DNA from: Mobilicoccus massiliensis
GTDB taxonomy: Bacteria; Actinomycetota; Actinomycetes; Actinomycetales; Dermatophilaceae
Direction: 5' to 3'
Length of the DNA stretch: 64,000 nt
Assembly: GCF_000826525.2 (NCBI RefSeq)
Contig: NZ_LN651329.1
Location: 1-64,000, forward strand
In this document: positions 34,288-42,773 of the stretch, piece after piece
Layout of the letters: the number at the start of each line of letters is the position of its first letter
Position numbering within the stretch: position 1 is the first letter of the stretch
Program-made: the position numbers and the translations under genes
The notes under the pieces: model-generated
Databases searched by the model: none
The model's input: only the letters and a program-made list of their open reading frames with translations
Told to the model about the DNA's origin: nothing

Positions 34288-34752
34288 TCAGAGCGGCCAG
34301 TCGGGAACGGGCGGAGCGGATTCGACCCAGTAGCGCAGAGCCGTGTACTGCACCGGGCCTAGGGCGAGGTCGAAGGTCATCGTCGTGCCGGCCTCCGTGG
34401 TGCCCACCGTTCGCACCCGGCGGCCGCGGCCCTGGAGGTCGATGACGCTCGCGAGACCGGCGTCCTCCTCCAGCATCGAGATGGCGCTGATGTCGATCGT
34501 GCGGCGCTCCCACGTGCGAGCCGGACGCAGAGTCCAGCCGAAGAGCGGAAAGACCTGCAGTGTGGTCGCGTTCATGCGCAGGAGCGCGGGACGCCAGCGC
34601 GCGGCGCGGTCGCTGCGGTAGCCGCACATGACGACGTCGCCCTCGTGAGAGATGAGCCGACGCCGAGCGTAGACGAAGAGGACCAGCAGGAGGACGAGCA
34701 GGACGAGCCCGGCCACGATGATCTCGACGACCTCCGCGGTGGGGCTCTGCAT
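34288..34752 (-). CDS. DUF2550 membrane protein
   Basis: A 154-residue protein with one N-terminal membrane helix (IIVAGLVLLVLLLVLFVYA, about 11-29) and a soluble beta-rich domain (FPLFGWTLRPARTWERR). It matches the actinobacterial DUF2550 family, normally encoded right after atpC, as here with a 10-bp gap. Function unknown. Confidence 0.85.
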   Translation of the reverse strand: MQSPTAEVVEIIVAGLVLLVLLLVLFVYARRRLISHEGDVVMCGYRSDRAARWRPALLRMNATTLQVFPLFGWTLRPARTWERRTIDISAISMLEEDAGLASVIDLQGRGRRVRTVGTTEAGTTMTFDLALGPVQYTALRYWVESAPPVPDWPL

Positions 34753-34762
34753 ACCTGTCGGC

Positions 34763-35023
34763 TCAGCGAGAGGAGACGGTCTCGGAGACGATCCTCACGA
34801 CATCGCTGTCGACCGAGAGGAACCCACCGTCGACGACGAAGGCCTGGCTACCCGAGCCACCGCCCTCGATGCGCACCTCACCCTCGCGCAGCACGGTGAG
34901 CAGCGGCGCGTGGCTGGGGAGGATGCCGATGTCGCCCTCGACAGCGCGCGCGACGACACGCTCGGCGTCGCCCTCCCAGACCTTGCCGTCTGCGGCGACG
35001 AACTCGACATGCAGCTGACCCAC
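34763..35023 (-). CDS. atpC: F-type ATP synthase epsilon subunit
   Basis: An 86-residue epsilon subunit containing only the N-terminal beta-sandwich (LHVEFVAADGKVWEGDAERV, GDIGILPSHAPLLTVL, FVVDGGFLSV). The C-terminal inhibitory helical hairpin is missing, as in several actinobacteria. It sits in the central stalk and contacts gamma and the c-ring. The start is GTG at 35023. Normally atpD lies immediately upstream; here there is a 149-bp spacer with its own -10-like box and then an unrelated hydrolase gene. AtpC is therefore detached from the rest of the ATP synthase operon, through real rearrangement or misassembly. It is followed by DUF2550. Confidence 0.92.
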   Translation of the reverse strand: MGQLHVEFVAADGKVWEGDAERVVARAVEGDIGILPSHAPLLTVLREGEVRIEGGGSGSQAFVVDGGFLSVDSDVVRIVSETVSSR

Positions 35024-35056
35024 GTGAGACCCCTTCGAAGCTCGGTGTTGGCGGCG

Positions 35057-35062
35057 AGTCTA
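35057..35062 (-). promoter_or_regulatory. Putative -10 box (TAGACT) upstream of atpC
   Basis: It matches TANNNT on the minus strand, 34 bases before the GTG of atpC. It would give the detached atpC its own promoter. No convincing -35 box. Confidence 0.4.
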
Positions 35063-35172
35063 CCCGGCCGCCAGGACCGACCCGGGCCGGTCCGACGGGT
35101 GGGCGCCGAGGATGCGTCGCACCGTCGAGACGCGGCTGTCGCTGCTCGACTGCGGTCGCAGCTCGACGGCGG

Positions 35173-35829
35173 TCACTGCTTGAAGAGGTCGCCGCTCTCG
35201 TCGCCGATCTCACGCTTACGGCTGAAGTAGTCGTTGATGATCGTGCGGAACCGATCGGCGTCGGGACGGGCCCAGTTGCGCATGAGCTCACAGCCGAACG
35301 CCAGCGACGTCACCGGGTGCGCACCGGCCTGGACCATGCGGGTGATCGCGGTGTCGTGGGAGACGGTCGAGACACCGCCGACCGCGTCGATCACCGGGTA
35401 GATCTCGTAGCCCTCGTCGAGCATGTCGAGGGTGGGGAACGCGAGGCAGACCTCGGTCCACAGCCCGGCCATGACGATCGTCTTGCGGCCGGTGGCCTCG
35501 ACTGCGGCTCGAAAGTCGGCGTCCTCCCACGAGTTCACGCCGGTGCGGTCGATCTGCTCCACACCGGACAGTTCGTTCATGATCTCGGGAACGGTGGCCT
35601 CGTTGACCCCCATGTCGACCGCAACCGTGGTGGCGACGGTCGGCACCTCGTAGGCGTGCGCCAGCTTCGCCAGCGTCACGGCACCGAGGTCGATCTGGGC
35701 CCTGGTGGCCGACCCCACCGTCGCGTACTGCCCCGGCTGGAAGTCGATGAAGACGATCGCGCAGTTCTGCGGCGTCAGGAGGTGGCCGTTCTGCGGGTCG
35801 CGGACGGGCTCGGGCTGGGTCTTGGGCAT
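35173..35829 (-). CDS. Isochorismatase-like cysteine hydrolase (YcaC-related)
   Basis: A 218-residue cytosolic hydrolase. The catalytic triad pattern is visible: Asp in IVFIDFQPGQ (about 29), a basic residue in the mid-region, and Cys in GLWTEVCLAFPTL (about 128). The order and the TEVCL motif match YcaC-type members, whose substrates are mostly unknown amides. The ATG at 35829 follows AGGAGACCCCG. It lies downstream of the DUF5996 fragment and upstream of atpC on the same strand. Confidence 0.85.
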   Translation of the reverse strand: MPKTQPEPVRDPQNGHLLTPQNCAIVFIDFQPGQYATVGSATRAQIDLGAVTLAKLAHAYEVPTVATTVAVDMGVNEATVPEIMNELSGVEQIDRTGVNSWEDADFRAAVEATGRKTIVMAGLWTEVCLAFPTLDMLDEGYEIYPVIDAVGGVSTVSHDTAITRMVQAGAHPVTSLAFGCELMRNWARPDADRFRTIINDYFSRKREIGDESGDLFKQ

Positions 35830-35950
35830 CGGGGTCTCCTACTGGGGTCGTGGGTCTGTGTCGTCCGAGTCGAGCGGCGGAAGCGTTCAGGTGCGAGCGG
35901 GTGGGGCCATCTGAGGCGGAGGGTCGGCCCCTGGCACGTGTGATCGCCGG

Positions 35951-36450
35951 TCAGGAGCGGCCGGGCCAGACGTAGCTGGCCGGGCCGGAGACGTGGGCGT
36001 CGAGTCGGTGGGGATCGAGGTCGAGGGCCTGCCGATTCCACACGCCGTTGTCGGCGGCGAGCGCGTAGGCGCGGTCGAGGAACGACAGGAGCATCGCGTC
36101 GGGGTCATCGGCGGTGCGCACGGTCTCGTAGGGCAGGATCCACTCCCCGAGGGACTCGTCGAACGTCGCGGGTGAGAGATCGGCGTCGGTGTACCCGTCG
36201 GGTTGGGGAACGGCGTAGGCATAGAACGACCCCTCGGCCGAACCACCGGGCCAGAAGCCGACGGCGGCGTTCTCCTCGTTCTCGGCCTCGGCCATGACCC
36301 ACTCCGGACAGTTCGGAGGAGCCCCGCCCTCCCACGCGGGGGCGGGCCGGCCGGAGAAGCGTGTCGCCGACAGATCCATCGAGCCCCAGAAGAGCTGGAC
36401 CGGGCTCGCCTTGCCACCGAAACCGGCTCGGTGGGCCTCGAAGACGTTCT
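35951..36450 (-). pseudogene. DUF5996 protein, C-terminal part only (5' end lost at a junction)
   Basis: About 165 residues matching the C-terminal two thirds of DUF5996 proteins: VFEAHRAGFGGKASPVQ, LFWGSMDLSATRFSGR, VGFWPGG, FYAYAVPQPDGY, LGEWILPYETVRTADDPDA. The family's N-terminal half is absent. Upstream of ~36450 the frame stays open to an ATG at 36538, but those ~30 residues are only the antisense of the gene fragment on the plus strand. The breakpoint lies within about 36441-36460. The fragment ends 122 bp before the isochorismatase-like gene. Confidence 0.7.
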
Positions 36451-36995
36451 GGGGTCTGCGCGAGTTCGATCGCTCGTTCGCGAAGCGACTCGAGGAGGTG
36501 GCCGCCCTGATCGATCCGTGCGACGCCGACCCCGACACTCCCCTGGTGCTCCTGCCGGTCCGGTTGGAGACGCGCTACGCCACCGAGGATCGACGTCCGG
36601 TCCTGAAGGTCCGTATCTATCCCGACGAGATCCACGTCGACGACCTGGTTCGCGGTCTGACCGACGAAGAGGCTGCGGCCGGGCAGGCGTTCTGGAGGAG
36701 CGTCTGGACCGATCCCGCTTCGGAGACGGCCTTTCCGGCGCTGGTCGCCGCCACCATGCCCGACCGCGCCGAGTGGGTCGCCCATGCCACCCGCCCGGTC
36801 AACCTGGATCAGCGCGGTGCGCTCGCTCCGGTCTTCCCGGACACTCTTCCGCGCGGATCACGCAACGTGGTGGCCCGGGCGCTACCGGATCGCTTCGTCG
36901 TCTTCGCGGTGCAGGACGGGGTGGTCCGCCGCGAACTGGGCCGACCGATCCCGCCGGATCTGCCTCTCACGCCCATTCCCATGCCGGGTGACGAC
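36445..36995 (+). pseudogene. N-terminal fragment of a large uncharacterised protein, cut at the palindrome centre
   Basis: About 183 residues reading LREFDRSFAKRLEEVAALID, LVLLPVRLETRY, LKVRIYPDEIHVDDLV, LTDEEAAAGQAFWRS and LPDRFVVFAVQDGV. I recognise this as the start of a family of very long actinobacterial proteins of unknown function (LPVRLETRF then VRIYPDxIHVD), but cannot name it. Its own start is lost at the ~36450 junction and it ends at 36995, where the sequence folds back. The frame continues into the mirrored arm to 37109, but those residues are artificial. Confidence 0.6.
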
Positions 36996-37030
36996 GTCGT
37001 CACCCGGCATGGGAATGGGCGTGAGAGGCA
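36961..37030. other. Centre of the giant palindrome
   Basis: The symmetry axis lies between 36995 and 36996 (acgac|gtcgt). There is no spacer, no tandem repeat, no transposon end and no recognisable resolvase or telomere site around it. It falls inside a coding frame. Confidence 0.97.
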
Positions 37031-37546
37031 GATCCGGCGGGATCGGTCGGCCCAGTTCGCGGCGGACCACCCCGTCCTGCACCGCGAAGACGACGAAGCG
37101 ATCCGGTAGCGCCCGGGCCACCACGTTGCGTGATCCGCGCGGAAGAGTGTCCGGGAAGACCGGAGCGAGCGCACCGCGCTGATCCAGGTTGACCGGGCGG
37201 GTGGCATGGGCGACCCACTCGGCGCGGTCGGGCATGGTGGCGGCGACCAGCGCCGGAAAGGCCGTCTCCGAAGCGGGATCGGTCCAGACGCTCCTCCAGA
37301 ACGCCTGCCCGGCCGCAGCCTCTTCGTCGGTCAGACCGCGAACCAGGTCGTCGACGTGGATCTCGTCGGGATAGATACGGACCTTCAGGACCGGACGTCG
37401 ATCCTCGGTGGCGTAGCGCGTCTCCAACCGGACCGGCAGGAGCACCAGGGGAGTGTCGGGGTCGGCGTCGCACGGATCGATCAGGGCGGCCACCTCCTCG
37501 AGTCGCTTCGCGAACGAGCGATCGAACTCGCGCAGACCCCAGAACG
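36996..37546 (-). pseudogene. Mirror copy: fragment of large uncharacterised protein
   Basis: Inverted copy of 36445-36995. It begins at the DUF5996 junction (~37546) and reads toward the palindrome centre, where it is cut. Confidence 0.6.
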
Positions 37547-38040
37547 TCTTCGAGGCCCACCGAGCCGGTTTCGGTGGCAAGGCGAGCCCGGTCCAGCTCT
37601 TCTGGGGCTCGATGGATCTGTCGGCGACACGCTTCTCCGGCCGGCCCGCCCCCGCGTGGGAGGGCGGGGCTCCTCCGAACTGTCCGGAGTGGGTCATGGC
37701 CGAGGCCGAGAACGAGGAGAACGCCGCCGTCGGCTTCTGGCCCGGTGGTTCGGCCGAGGGGTCGTTCTATGCCTACGCCGTTCCCCAACCCGACGGGTAC
37801 ACCGACGCCGATCTCTCACCCGCGACGTTCGACGAGTCCCTCGGGGAGTGGATCCTGCCCTACGAGACCGTGCGCACCGCCGATGACCCCGACGCGATGC
37901 TCCTGTCGTTCCTCGACCGCGCCTACGCGCTCGCCGCCGACAACGGCGTGTGGAATCGGCAGGCCCTCGACCTCGATCCCCACCGACTCGACGCCCACGT
38001 CTCCGGCCCGGCCAGCTACGTCTGGCCCGGCCGCTCCTGA
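37541..38040 (+). pseudogene. Mirror copy: truncated DUF5996 gene
   Basis: Inverted copy of 35951-36450. Only the C-terminal part from VFEAHRAGFGGKASP onward is DUF5996; the open frame back to 37453 is antisense of the neighbouring fragment. Confidence 0.7.
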
Positions 38041-38161
38041 CCGGCGATCACACGTGCCAGGGGCCGACCCTCCGCCTCAGATGGCCCCACCCGCTCGCAC
38101 CTGAACGCTTCCGCCGCTCGACTCGGACGACACAGACCCACGACCCCAGTAGGAGACCCCG

Positions 38162-38818
38162 ATGCCCAAGACCCAGCCCGAGCCCGTCCGCGACCCGCAG
38201 AACGGCCACCTCCTGACGCCGCAGAACTGCGCGATCGTCTTCATCGACTTCCAGCCGGGGCAGTACGCGACGGTGGGGTCGGCCACCAGGGCCCAGATCG
38301 ACCTCGGTGCCGTGACGCTGGCGAAGCTGGCGCACGCCTACGAGGTGCCGACCGTCGCCACCACGGTTGCGGTCGACATGGGGGTCAACGAGGCCACCGT
38401 TCCCGAGATCATGAACGAACTGTCCGGTGTGGAGCAGATCGACCGCACCGGCGTGAACTCGTGGGAGGACGCCGACTTTCGAGCCGCAGTCGAGGCCACC
38501 GGCCGCAAGACGATCGTCATGGCCGGGCTGTGGACCGAGGTCTGCCTCGCGTTCCCCACCCTCGACATGCTCGACGAGGGCTACGAGATCTACCCGGTGA
38601 TCGACGCGGTCGGCGGTGTCTCGACCGTCTCCCACGACACCGCGATCACCCGCATGGTCCAGGCCGGTGCGCACCCGGTGACGTCGCTGGCGTTCGGCTG
38701 TGAGCTCATGCGCAACTGGGCCCGTCCCGACGCCGATCGGTTCCGCACGATCATCAACGACTACTTCAGCCGTAAGCGTGAGATCGGCGACGAGAGCGGC
38801 GACCTCTTCAAGCAGTGA
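38162..38818 (+). CDS. Mirror copy: isochorismatase-like cysteine hydrolase
   Basis: Identical to the protein at 35173-35829 (218 residues, IDFQPGQ and TEVCL catalytic motifs). The start is ATG 38162 behind AGGAGACCCCG. Downstream on the same strand are atpC and DUF2550. Confidence 0.85.
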   Translation: MPKTQPEPVRDPQNGHLLTPQNCAIVFIDFQPGQYATVGSATRAQIDLGAVTLAKLAHAYEVPTVATTVAVDMGVNEATVPEIMNELSGVEQIDRTGVNSWEDADFRAAVEATGRKTIVMAGLWTEVCLAFPTLDMLDEGYEIYPVIDAVGGVSTVSHDTAITRMVQAGAHPVTSLAFGCELMRNWARPDADRFRTIINDYFSRKREIGDESGDLFKQ

Positions 38819-38928
38819 CCGCCGTCGAGCTGCGACCGCAGTCGAGCAGCGACAGCCGCGTCTCGACGGTGCGACGCATCCTCGGCGCCCACCCGTCGGA
38901 CCGGCCCGGGTCGGTCCTGGCGGCCGGG

Positions 38929-38934
38929 TAGACT
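38929..38934 (+). promoter_or_regulatory. Mirror copy: putative atpC -10 box
   Basis: TAGACT, 33 bases before the GTG of the mirrored atpC; same element as 35057-35062. Confidence 0.4.
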
Positions 38935-38967
38935 CGCCGCCAACACCGAGCTTCGAAGGGGTCTCAC

Positions 38968-39228
38968 GTGGGTCAGCTGCATGTCGAGTTCGTCGCCGCA
39001 GACGGCAAGGTCTGGGAGGGCGACGCCGAGCGTGTCGTCGCGCGCGCTGTCGAGGGCGACATCGGCATCCTCCCCAGCCACGCGCCGCTGCTCACCGTGC
39101 TGCGCGAGGGTGAGGTGCGCATCGAGGGCGGTGGCTCGGGTAGCCAGGCCTTCGTCGTCGACGGTGGGTTCCTCTCGGTCGACAGCGATGTCGTGAGGAT
39201 CGTCTCCGAGACCGTCTCCTCTCGCTGA
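38968..39228 (+). CDS. atpC: Mirror copy: ATP synthase epsilon subunit
   Basis: Identical to 34763-35023: 86 residues, beta-sandwich only, GTG start, no atpD upstream. Confidence 0.92.
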   Translation: MGQLHVEFVAADGKVWEGDAERVVARAVEGDIGILPSHAPLLTVLREGEVRIEGGGSGSQAFVVDGGFLSVDSDVVRIVSETVSSR

Positions 39229-39238
39229 GCCGACAGGT

Positions 39239-39703
39239 ATGCAGAGCCCCACCGCGGAGGTCGTCGAGATCATCGTGGCCGGGCTCGTCCTGCTCGTCCT
39301 CCTGCTGGTCCTCTTCGTCTACGCTCGGCGTCGGCTCATCTCTCACGAGGGCGACGTCGTCATGTGCGGCTACCGCAGCGACCGCGCCGCGCGCTGGCGT
39401 CCCGCGCTCCTGCGCATGAACGCGACCACACTGCAGGTCTTTCCGCTCTTCGGCTGGACTCTGCGTCCGGCTCGCACGTGGGAGCGCCGCACGATCGACA
39501 TCAGCGCCATCTCGATGCTGGAGGAGGACGCCGGTCTCGCGAGCGTCATCGACCTCCAGGGCCGCGGCCGCCGGGTGCGAACGGTGGGCACCACGGAGGC
39601 CGGCACGACGATGACCTTCGACCTCGCCCTAGGCCCGGTGCAGTACACGGCTCTGCGCTACTGGGTCGAATCCGCTCCGCCCGTTCCCGACTGGCCGCTC
39701 TGA
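39239..39703 (+). CDS. Mirror copy: DUF2550 membrane protein
   Basis: Identical to 34288-34752: 154 residues, one N-terminal membrane helix, 10 bp after atpC. Confidence 0.85.
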   Translation: MQSPTAEVVEIIVAGLVLLVLLLVLFVYARRRLISHEGDVVMCGYRSDRAARWRPALLRMNATTLQVFPLFGWTLRPARTWERRTIDISAISMLEEDAGLASVIDLQGRGRRVRTVGTTEAGTTMTFDLALGPVQYTALRYWVESAPPVPDWPL

Positions 39704-39814
39704 GCCCGCCGGGCGCGCTCACCTCGGTCGCTCACGTCGGTCTCTCATGGCGGCCCCTGACCGGCGTCATCTCTCGCCGACGTCATCCCTTGTCGCTGCA
39801 GCGACGGCGCGGCC

Positions 39815-40456
39815 TCACTTCTTCGCCGGTGTCTCCCGCCCACCGCCCGGTTGCCAGAGCACGTCCCCGCCGCGGCCGACGTTCGCGACCCGGGCGAGGA
39901 TGAACAGCAGGTCCGAGAGTCGGTTGAGGTACTTGGCCGTGAGGATGTTGACGCCGCCGGGGTGCTCGGGGTCCTTGGCCGCTGCCGCCGGGGTGTCGCC
40001 GTAGGCGTGGATCGCGGCCCACGTCGAGCGTTCGGCGCGGCGGGTGATCGTGCAGGCGAGGTGCAGATAGGCCGAACCGGGGGTGCCGCCGGGCAGGATG
40101 AACGAGCGCAGCTTCTCGACCTGTTCGTTGTAGCGGTCGCAGTCGGCCTCGAGCTCGTCGATCCACTCGGCCTTGACGCGCAGCGGCGGGTACTCCGCGC
40201 TCTCCTCGCCGTCGACGAGCGGGTTGCACAGGTCGGCGCCCACGTCGAAGAGGTCGTTCTGGACCCGGGTCAGCGTCGCACGAACCTCCTCGGGCAGGTC
40301 ACCGGCCGCGACCGCGATGCCGATCGCGGCGTTGGCCTCGTTCGCGTCGGCGTAGGCCGCGAGGCGGGGATCGGTCTTGCTCGTGCGGCTGAAATCGCCG
40401 AGGTGAGTCGTGCCGTCGTCGCCCGTGCGCGTGTAGACGCGTGTGATGTTGACCAT
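39815..40456 (-). CDS. Mirror copy: PduO-type cobalamin adenosyltransferase
   Basis: Identical to 33535-34176 (213 residues, TRTGDDGTT ATP motif). Divergent from the mirrored ethylmalonyl-CoA mutase. Confidence 0.92.
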   Translation of the reverse strand: MVNITRVYTRTGDDGTTHLGDFSRTSKTDPRLAAYADANEANAAIGIAVAAGDLPEEVRATLTRVQNDLFDVGADLCNPLVDGEESAEYPPLRVKAEWIDELEADCDRYNEQVEKLRSFILPGGTPGSAYLHLACTITRRAERSTWAAIHAYGDTPAAAAKDPEHPGGVNILTAKYLNRLSDLLFILARVANVGRGGDVLWQPGGGRETPAKK

Positions 40457-40580
40457 GGCCCGATCGTCTCAGACCGCGGCGCCGCCGCAGGGGTGAGGCG
40501 GAGACCGATCGCCGGACGTGAGGCGAGTCACCGGCGCGAGTCGTCCCGCTCGCTCACCCGGCCCCGCTACCTTCACTGCT

Positions 40581-42647
40581 ATGGGTGCAACGGGTGAACG
40601 CGACCGGCCGTGGGTGATGCGCACGTACGCGGGGCACAGCAGTGCCACCGCGAGCAACGAGCTCTACCGCCGCAACCTCGAGAAGGGGCAGACGGGGCTC
40701 TCGGTGGCCTTCGACCTGCCCACGCAGACCGGCTACGACCCCGATCACGAGCTCTCGCGCGGTGAGGTCGGCAAGGTGGGGGTCCCGATCTCGCACATCG
40801 GCGACATGGCGGCGTTGTTCGACGGCATCCCGCTGGCCGAGATGAACACGTCGATGACGATCAACGCGACCGCGATGTGGCTGCTCGCGATGTATCAGGT
40901 CGTGGCCGAACAACAGGCCGAGGCCGCGGGCCGCACGGGCGAGGAGGTCACGGCCGACGTGGCCAAGCTCGCCGGCACGACCCAGAACGACATCATCAAG
41001 GAGTACCTCTCACGCGGCACCCACGTGTTCCCGCCCGCGCCGTCGCTGCGGCTCACCGCCGACACGATCGCGTACACGGTCTCCACGATGCCCAAGTGGA
41101 ACCCGGTCAACATCTGCAGCTACCACCTGCAGGAGGCCGGCGCGACCCCCGTCCAGGAGGTCGCGTTCGCCATGGCCACGGCGATCGAGGTGCTCGACAC
41201 CGTGCGTGAGCGCGGCGAGGTGCCGCAGGAGAAGTTCGGCGACGTCGTCGCGCGCATCAGCTTCTTCGTCAACGCGGGCGTGCGGTTCATCGAGGAGATG
41301 TGCAAGATGCGCGCCTTCGTCGAGCTGTGGGACGAGCTCACCCGGGAGCGCTACGGCGTCCAGGATCCCAAGCACCGCCGGTTCCGTTACGGCGTGCAGG
41401 TCAACTCGCTCGGGCTCACCGAGACCCAGCCCGAGAACAACGTCCAGCGCATCGTGCTCGAGATGCTCGCGGTCACGCTGAGCAAGAACGCTCGCGCCCG
41501 CGCCGTCCAGCTTCCGGCGTGGAACGAGGCGCTCGGCCTGCCGCGCCCGTGGGACCAGCAGTGGAGCCTGCGTCTGCAGCAGGTGCTCGCATTCGAGTCC
41601 GACCTTCTCGAGTACGACGACCTGTTCGACGGCTCGCCGGTGGTCGAGGCCAAGGTCGCCGAGATCGTGGAGGGCGCCAAGGCCGAGATGCGGCGCATCG
41701 AGGAGATGGGCGGGGCGGTCGCCGCCGTCGAGTCCGGGTACATGAAGACCGAGCTCGTCGCCTCGCACGCCCGCCGTCGTCAGCGCATCGAGTCGGGTGA
41801 GGACGTCGTCGTCGGCATCAACAAGTTCACGACGACCGAGCCCAGCCCGCTCACCGCCGATCTCGACACCGCGATCCAGACCGTCGATGCCGCCGTCGAG
41901 AACGCTGCCGCCGAGGCCGTGCGCACCTGGCGTGAGACCCGCGACGCCGACCCCGAGAAGAAGGCCGAGGCCCAGGCCGCACTCGCGCAGCTTCGTGAGG
42001 ACGCGGCGAACGAGCAGGTCAACCTCATGCCCGCGTCGCTGCGGTGCGCCCGGGCGGGCGTCACCACGGGGGAGTGGGCCCAGGCGCTGCGGGACGTGTT
42101 CGGCGAGTACCGCGCGGCCACCGGTGTCTCCGGCAGCGTCGGCGTGGGCGAGGCGGAGGCGGGCAGCACGCTCGCCGCCGTGCGCGACCTCGTCGCGAAG
42201 ACGGGCGAGGAGATGGGCACCCGCCTGCGCTTCCTCGTCGGCAAGCCCGGCCTCGACGGCCACTCCAACGGCGCCGAACAGGTCGCCGTCCGGGCGCGCG
42301 ACGCGGGGTTCGAGGTCGTCTACCAGGGCATCCGCCTCACCCCCGCGCAGATCGTGCGCGCCGCGGTCGACGAGGACGTCCACGCGGTCGGGGTCTCGAT
42401 CCTCTCGGGCTCGCACATGGAGCTCGTTCCCGAGATCGTCGAGGGACTCAAGGCCGCGGGCGCGGGTGACGTGCCGGTCATCGTCGGCGGGATCATCCCG
42501 GAGTCCGACGCCGCGCGACTGCGGGCCATGGGCGTCAGCGAGGTCTTCACCCCCAAGCACCACGACCTCACGACCTCGATCGGCCACATCGTCGAGGTCA
42601 TCCGCGAACGCCACGGCCTGACGACGGCACCGGCCCTCAGCGGCTGA
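40581..42647 (+). CDS. ecm: Mirror copy: ethylmalonyl-CoA mutase
   Basis: Identical to 31344-33410 (688 residues, MeaA-type N-terminus, B12 motif at D559/H561/G564). TACCTT lies seven bases before the ATG. Confidence 0.92.
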   Translation: MGATGERDRPWVMRTYAGHSSATASNELYRRNLEKGQTGLSVAFDLPTQTGYDPDHELSRGEVGKVGVPISHIGDMAALFDGIPLAEMNTSMTINATAMWLLAMYQVVAEQQAEAAGRTGEEVTADVAKLAGTTQNDIIKEYLSRGTHVFPPAPSLRLTADTIAYTVSTMPKWNPVNICSYHLQEAGATPVQEVAFAMATAIEVLDTVRERGEVPQEKFGDVVARISFFVNAGVRFIEEMCKMRAFVELWDELTRERYGVQDPKHRRFRYGVQVNSLGLTETQPENNVQRIVLEMLAVTLSKNARARAVQLPAWNEALGLPRPWDQQWSLRLQQVLAFESDLLEYDDLFDGSPVVEAKVAEIVEGAKAEMRRIEEMGGAVAAVESGYMKTELVASHARRRQRIESGEDVVVGINKFTTTEPSPLTADLDTAIQTVDAAVENAAAEAVRTWRETRDADPEKKAEAQAALAQLREDAANEQVNLMPASLRCARAGVTTGEWAQALRDVFGEYRAATGVSGSVGVGEAEAGSTLAAVRDLVAKTGEEMGTRLRFLVGKPGLDGHSNGAEQVAVRARDAGFEVVYQGIRLTPAQIVRAAVDEDVHAVGVSILSGSHMELVPEIVEGLKAAGAGDVPVIVGGIIPESDAARLRAMGVSEVFTPKHHDLTTSIGHIVEVIRERHGLTTAPALSG

Positions 42648-42683
42648 CTCCGCGACACTGGCTGGCCGCGCCCATCGTCGTCC

Positions 42684-42715
42684 TTGACGCGCGACCGCCT
42701 CGATGCGCCTACGCT
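42684..42715 (+). promoter_or_regulatory. Mirror copy: putative promoter of the GT14-like operon
   Basis: TTGACG at 42684-42689 and TACGCT at 42710-42715, 20-bp spacer; same as 31276-31307. Confidence 0.4.
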
Positions 42716-42773
42716 CTGACCGTGCCGGTGCGCCTCGACACCGGCCCTCGCTACCGCACGCCGGAGAGATCCC

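Larger units (their letters stand above)
9991..36995 (+). repeat. Left arm of a giant perfect palindrome (at least 27,005 bp)
   Basis: Each base x equals the complement of base 73991-x. I checked this at the centre, at the outer end and at many intermediate sites, and all protein-coding frames in the two arms are identical. The arm stops at 9991 only because the window stops at 64000, so the true length is unknown. Zero spacer and zero divergence point to a fold-back assembly or amplification product. Confidence 0.97.

Noticed and set aside
36451..36538. N-terminal 30 residues of the DUF5996 frame starting at ATG 36538
   Set aside because: This stretch is the antisense of the large-protein fragment and has no resemblance to the DUF5996 N-terminus.
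36961..37030. Hairpin telomere of a linear replicon
   Set aside because: A closed hairpin end would give this symmetry on read-through, but the axis cuts an open coding frame and lies 550 bp from another broken gene, with no telomere-resolvase-like site. Kept only as a minor alternative.
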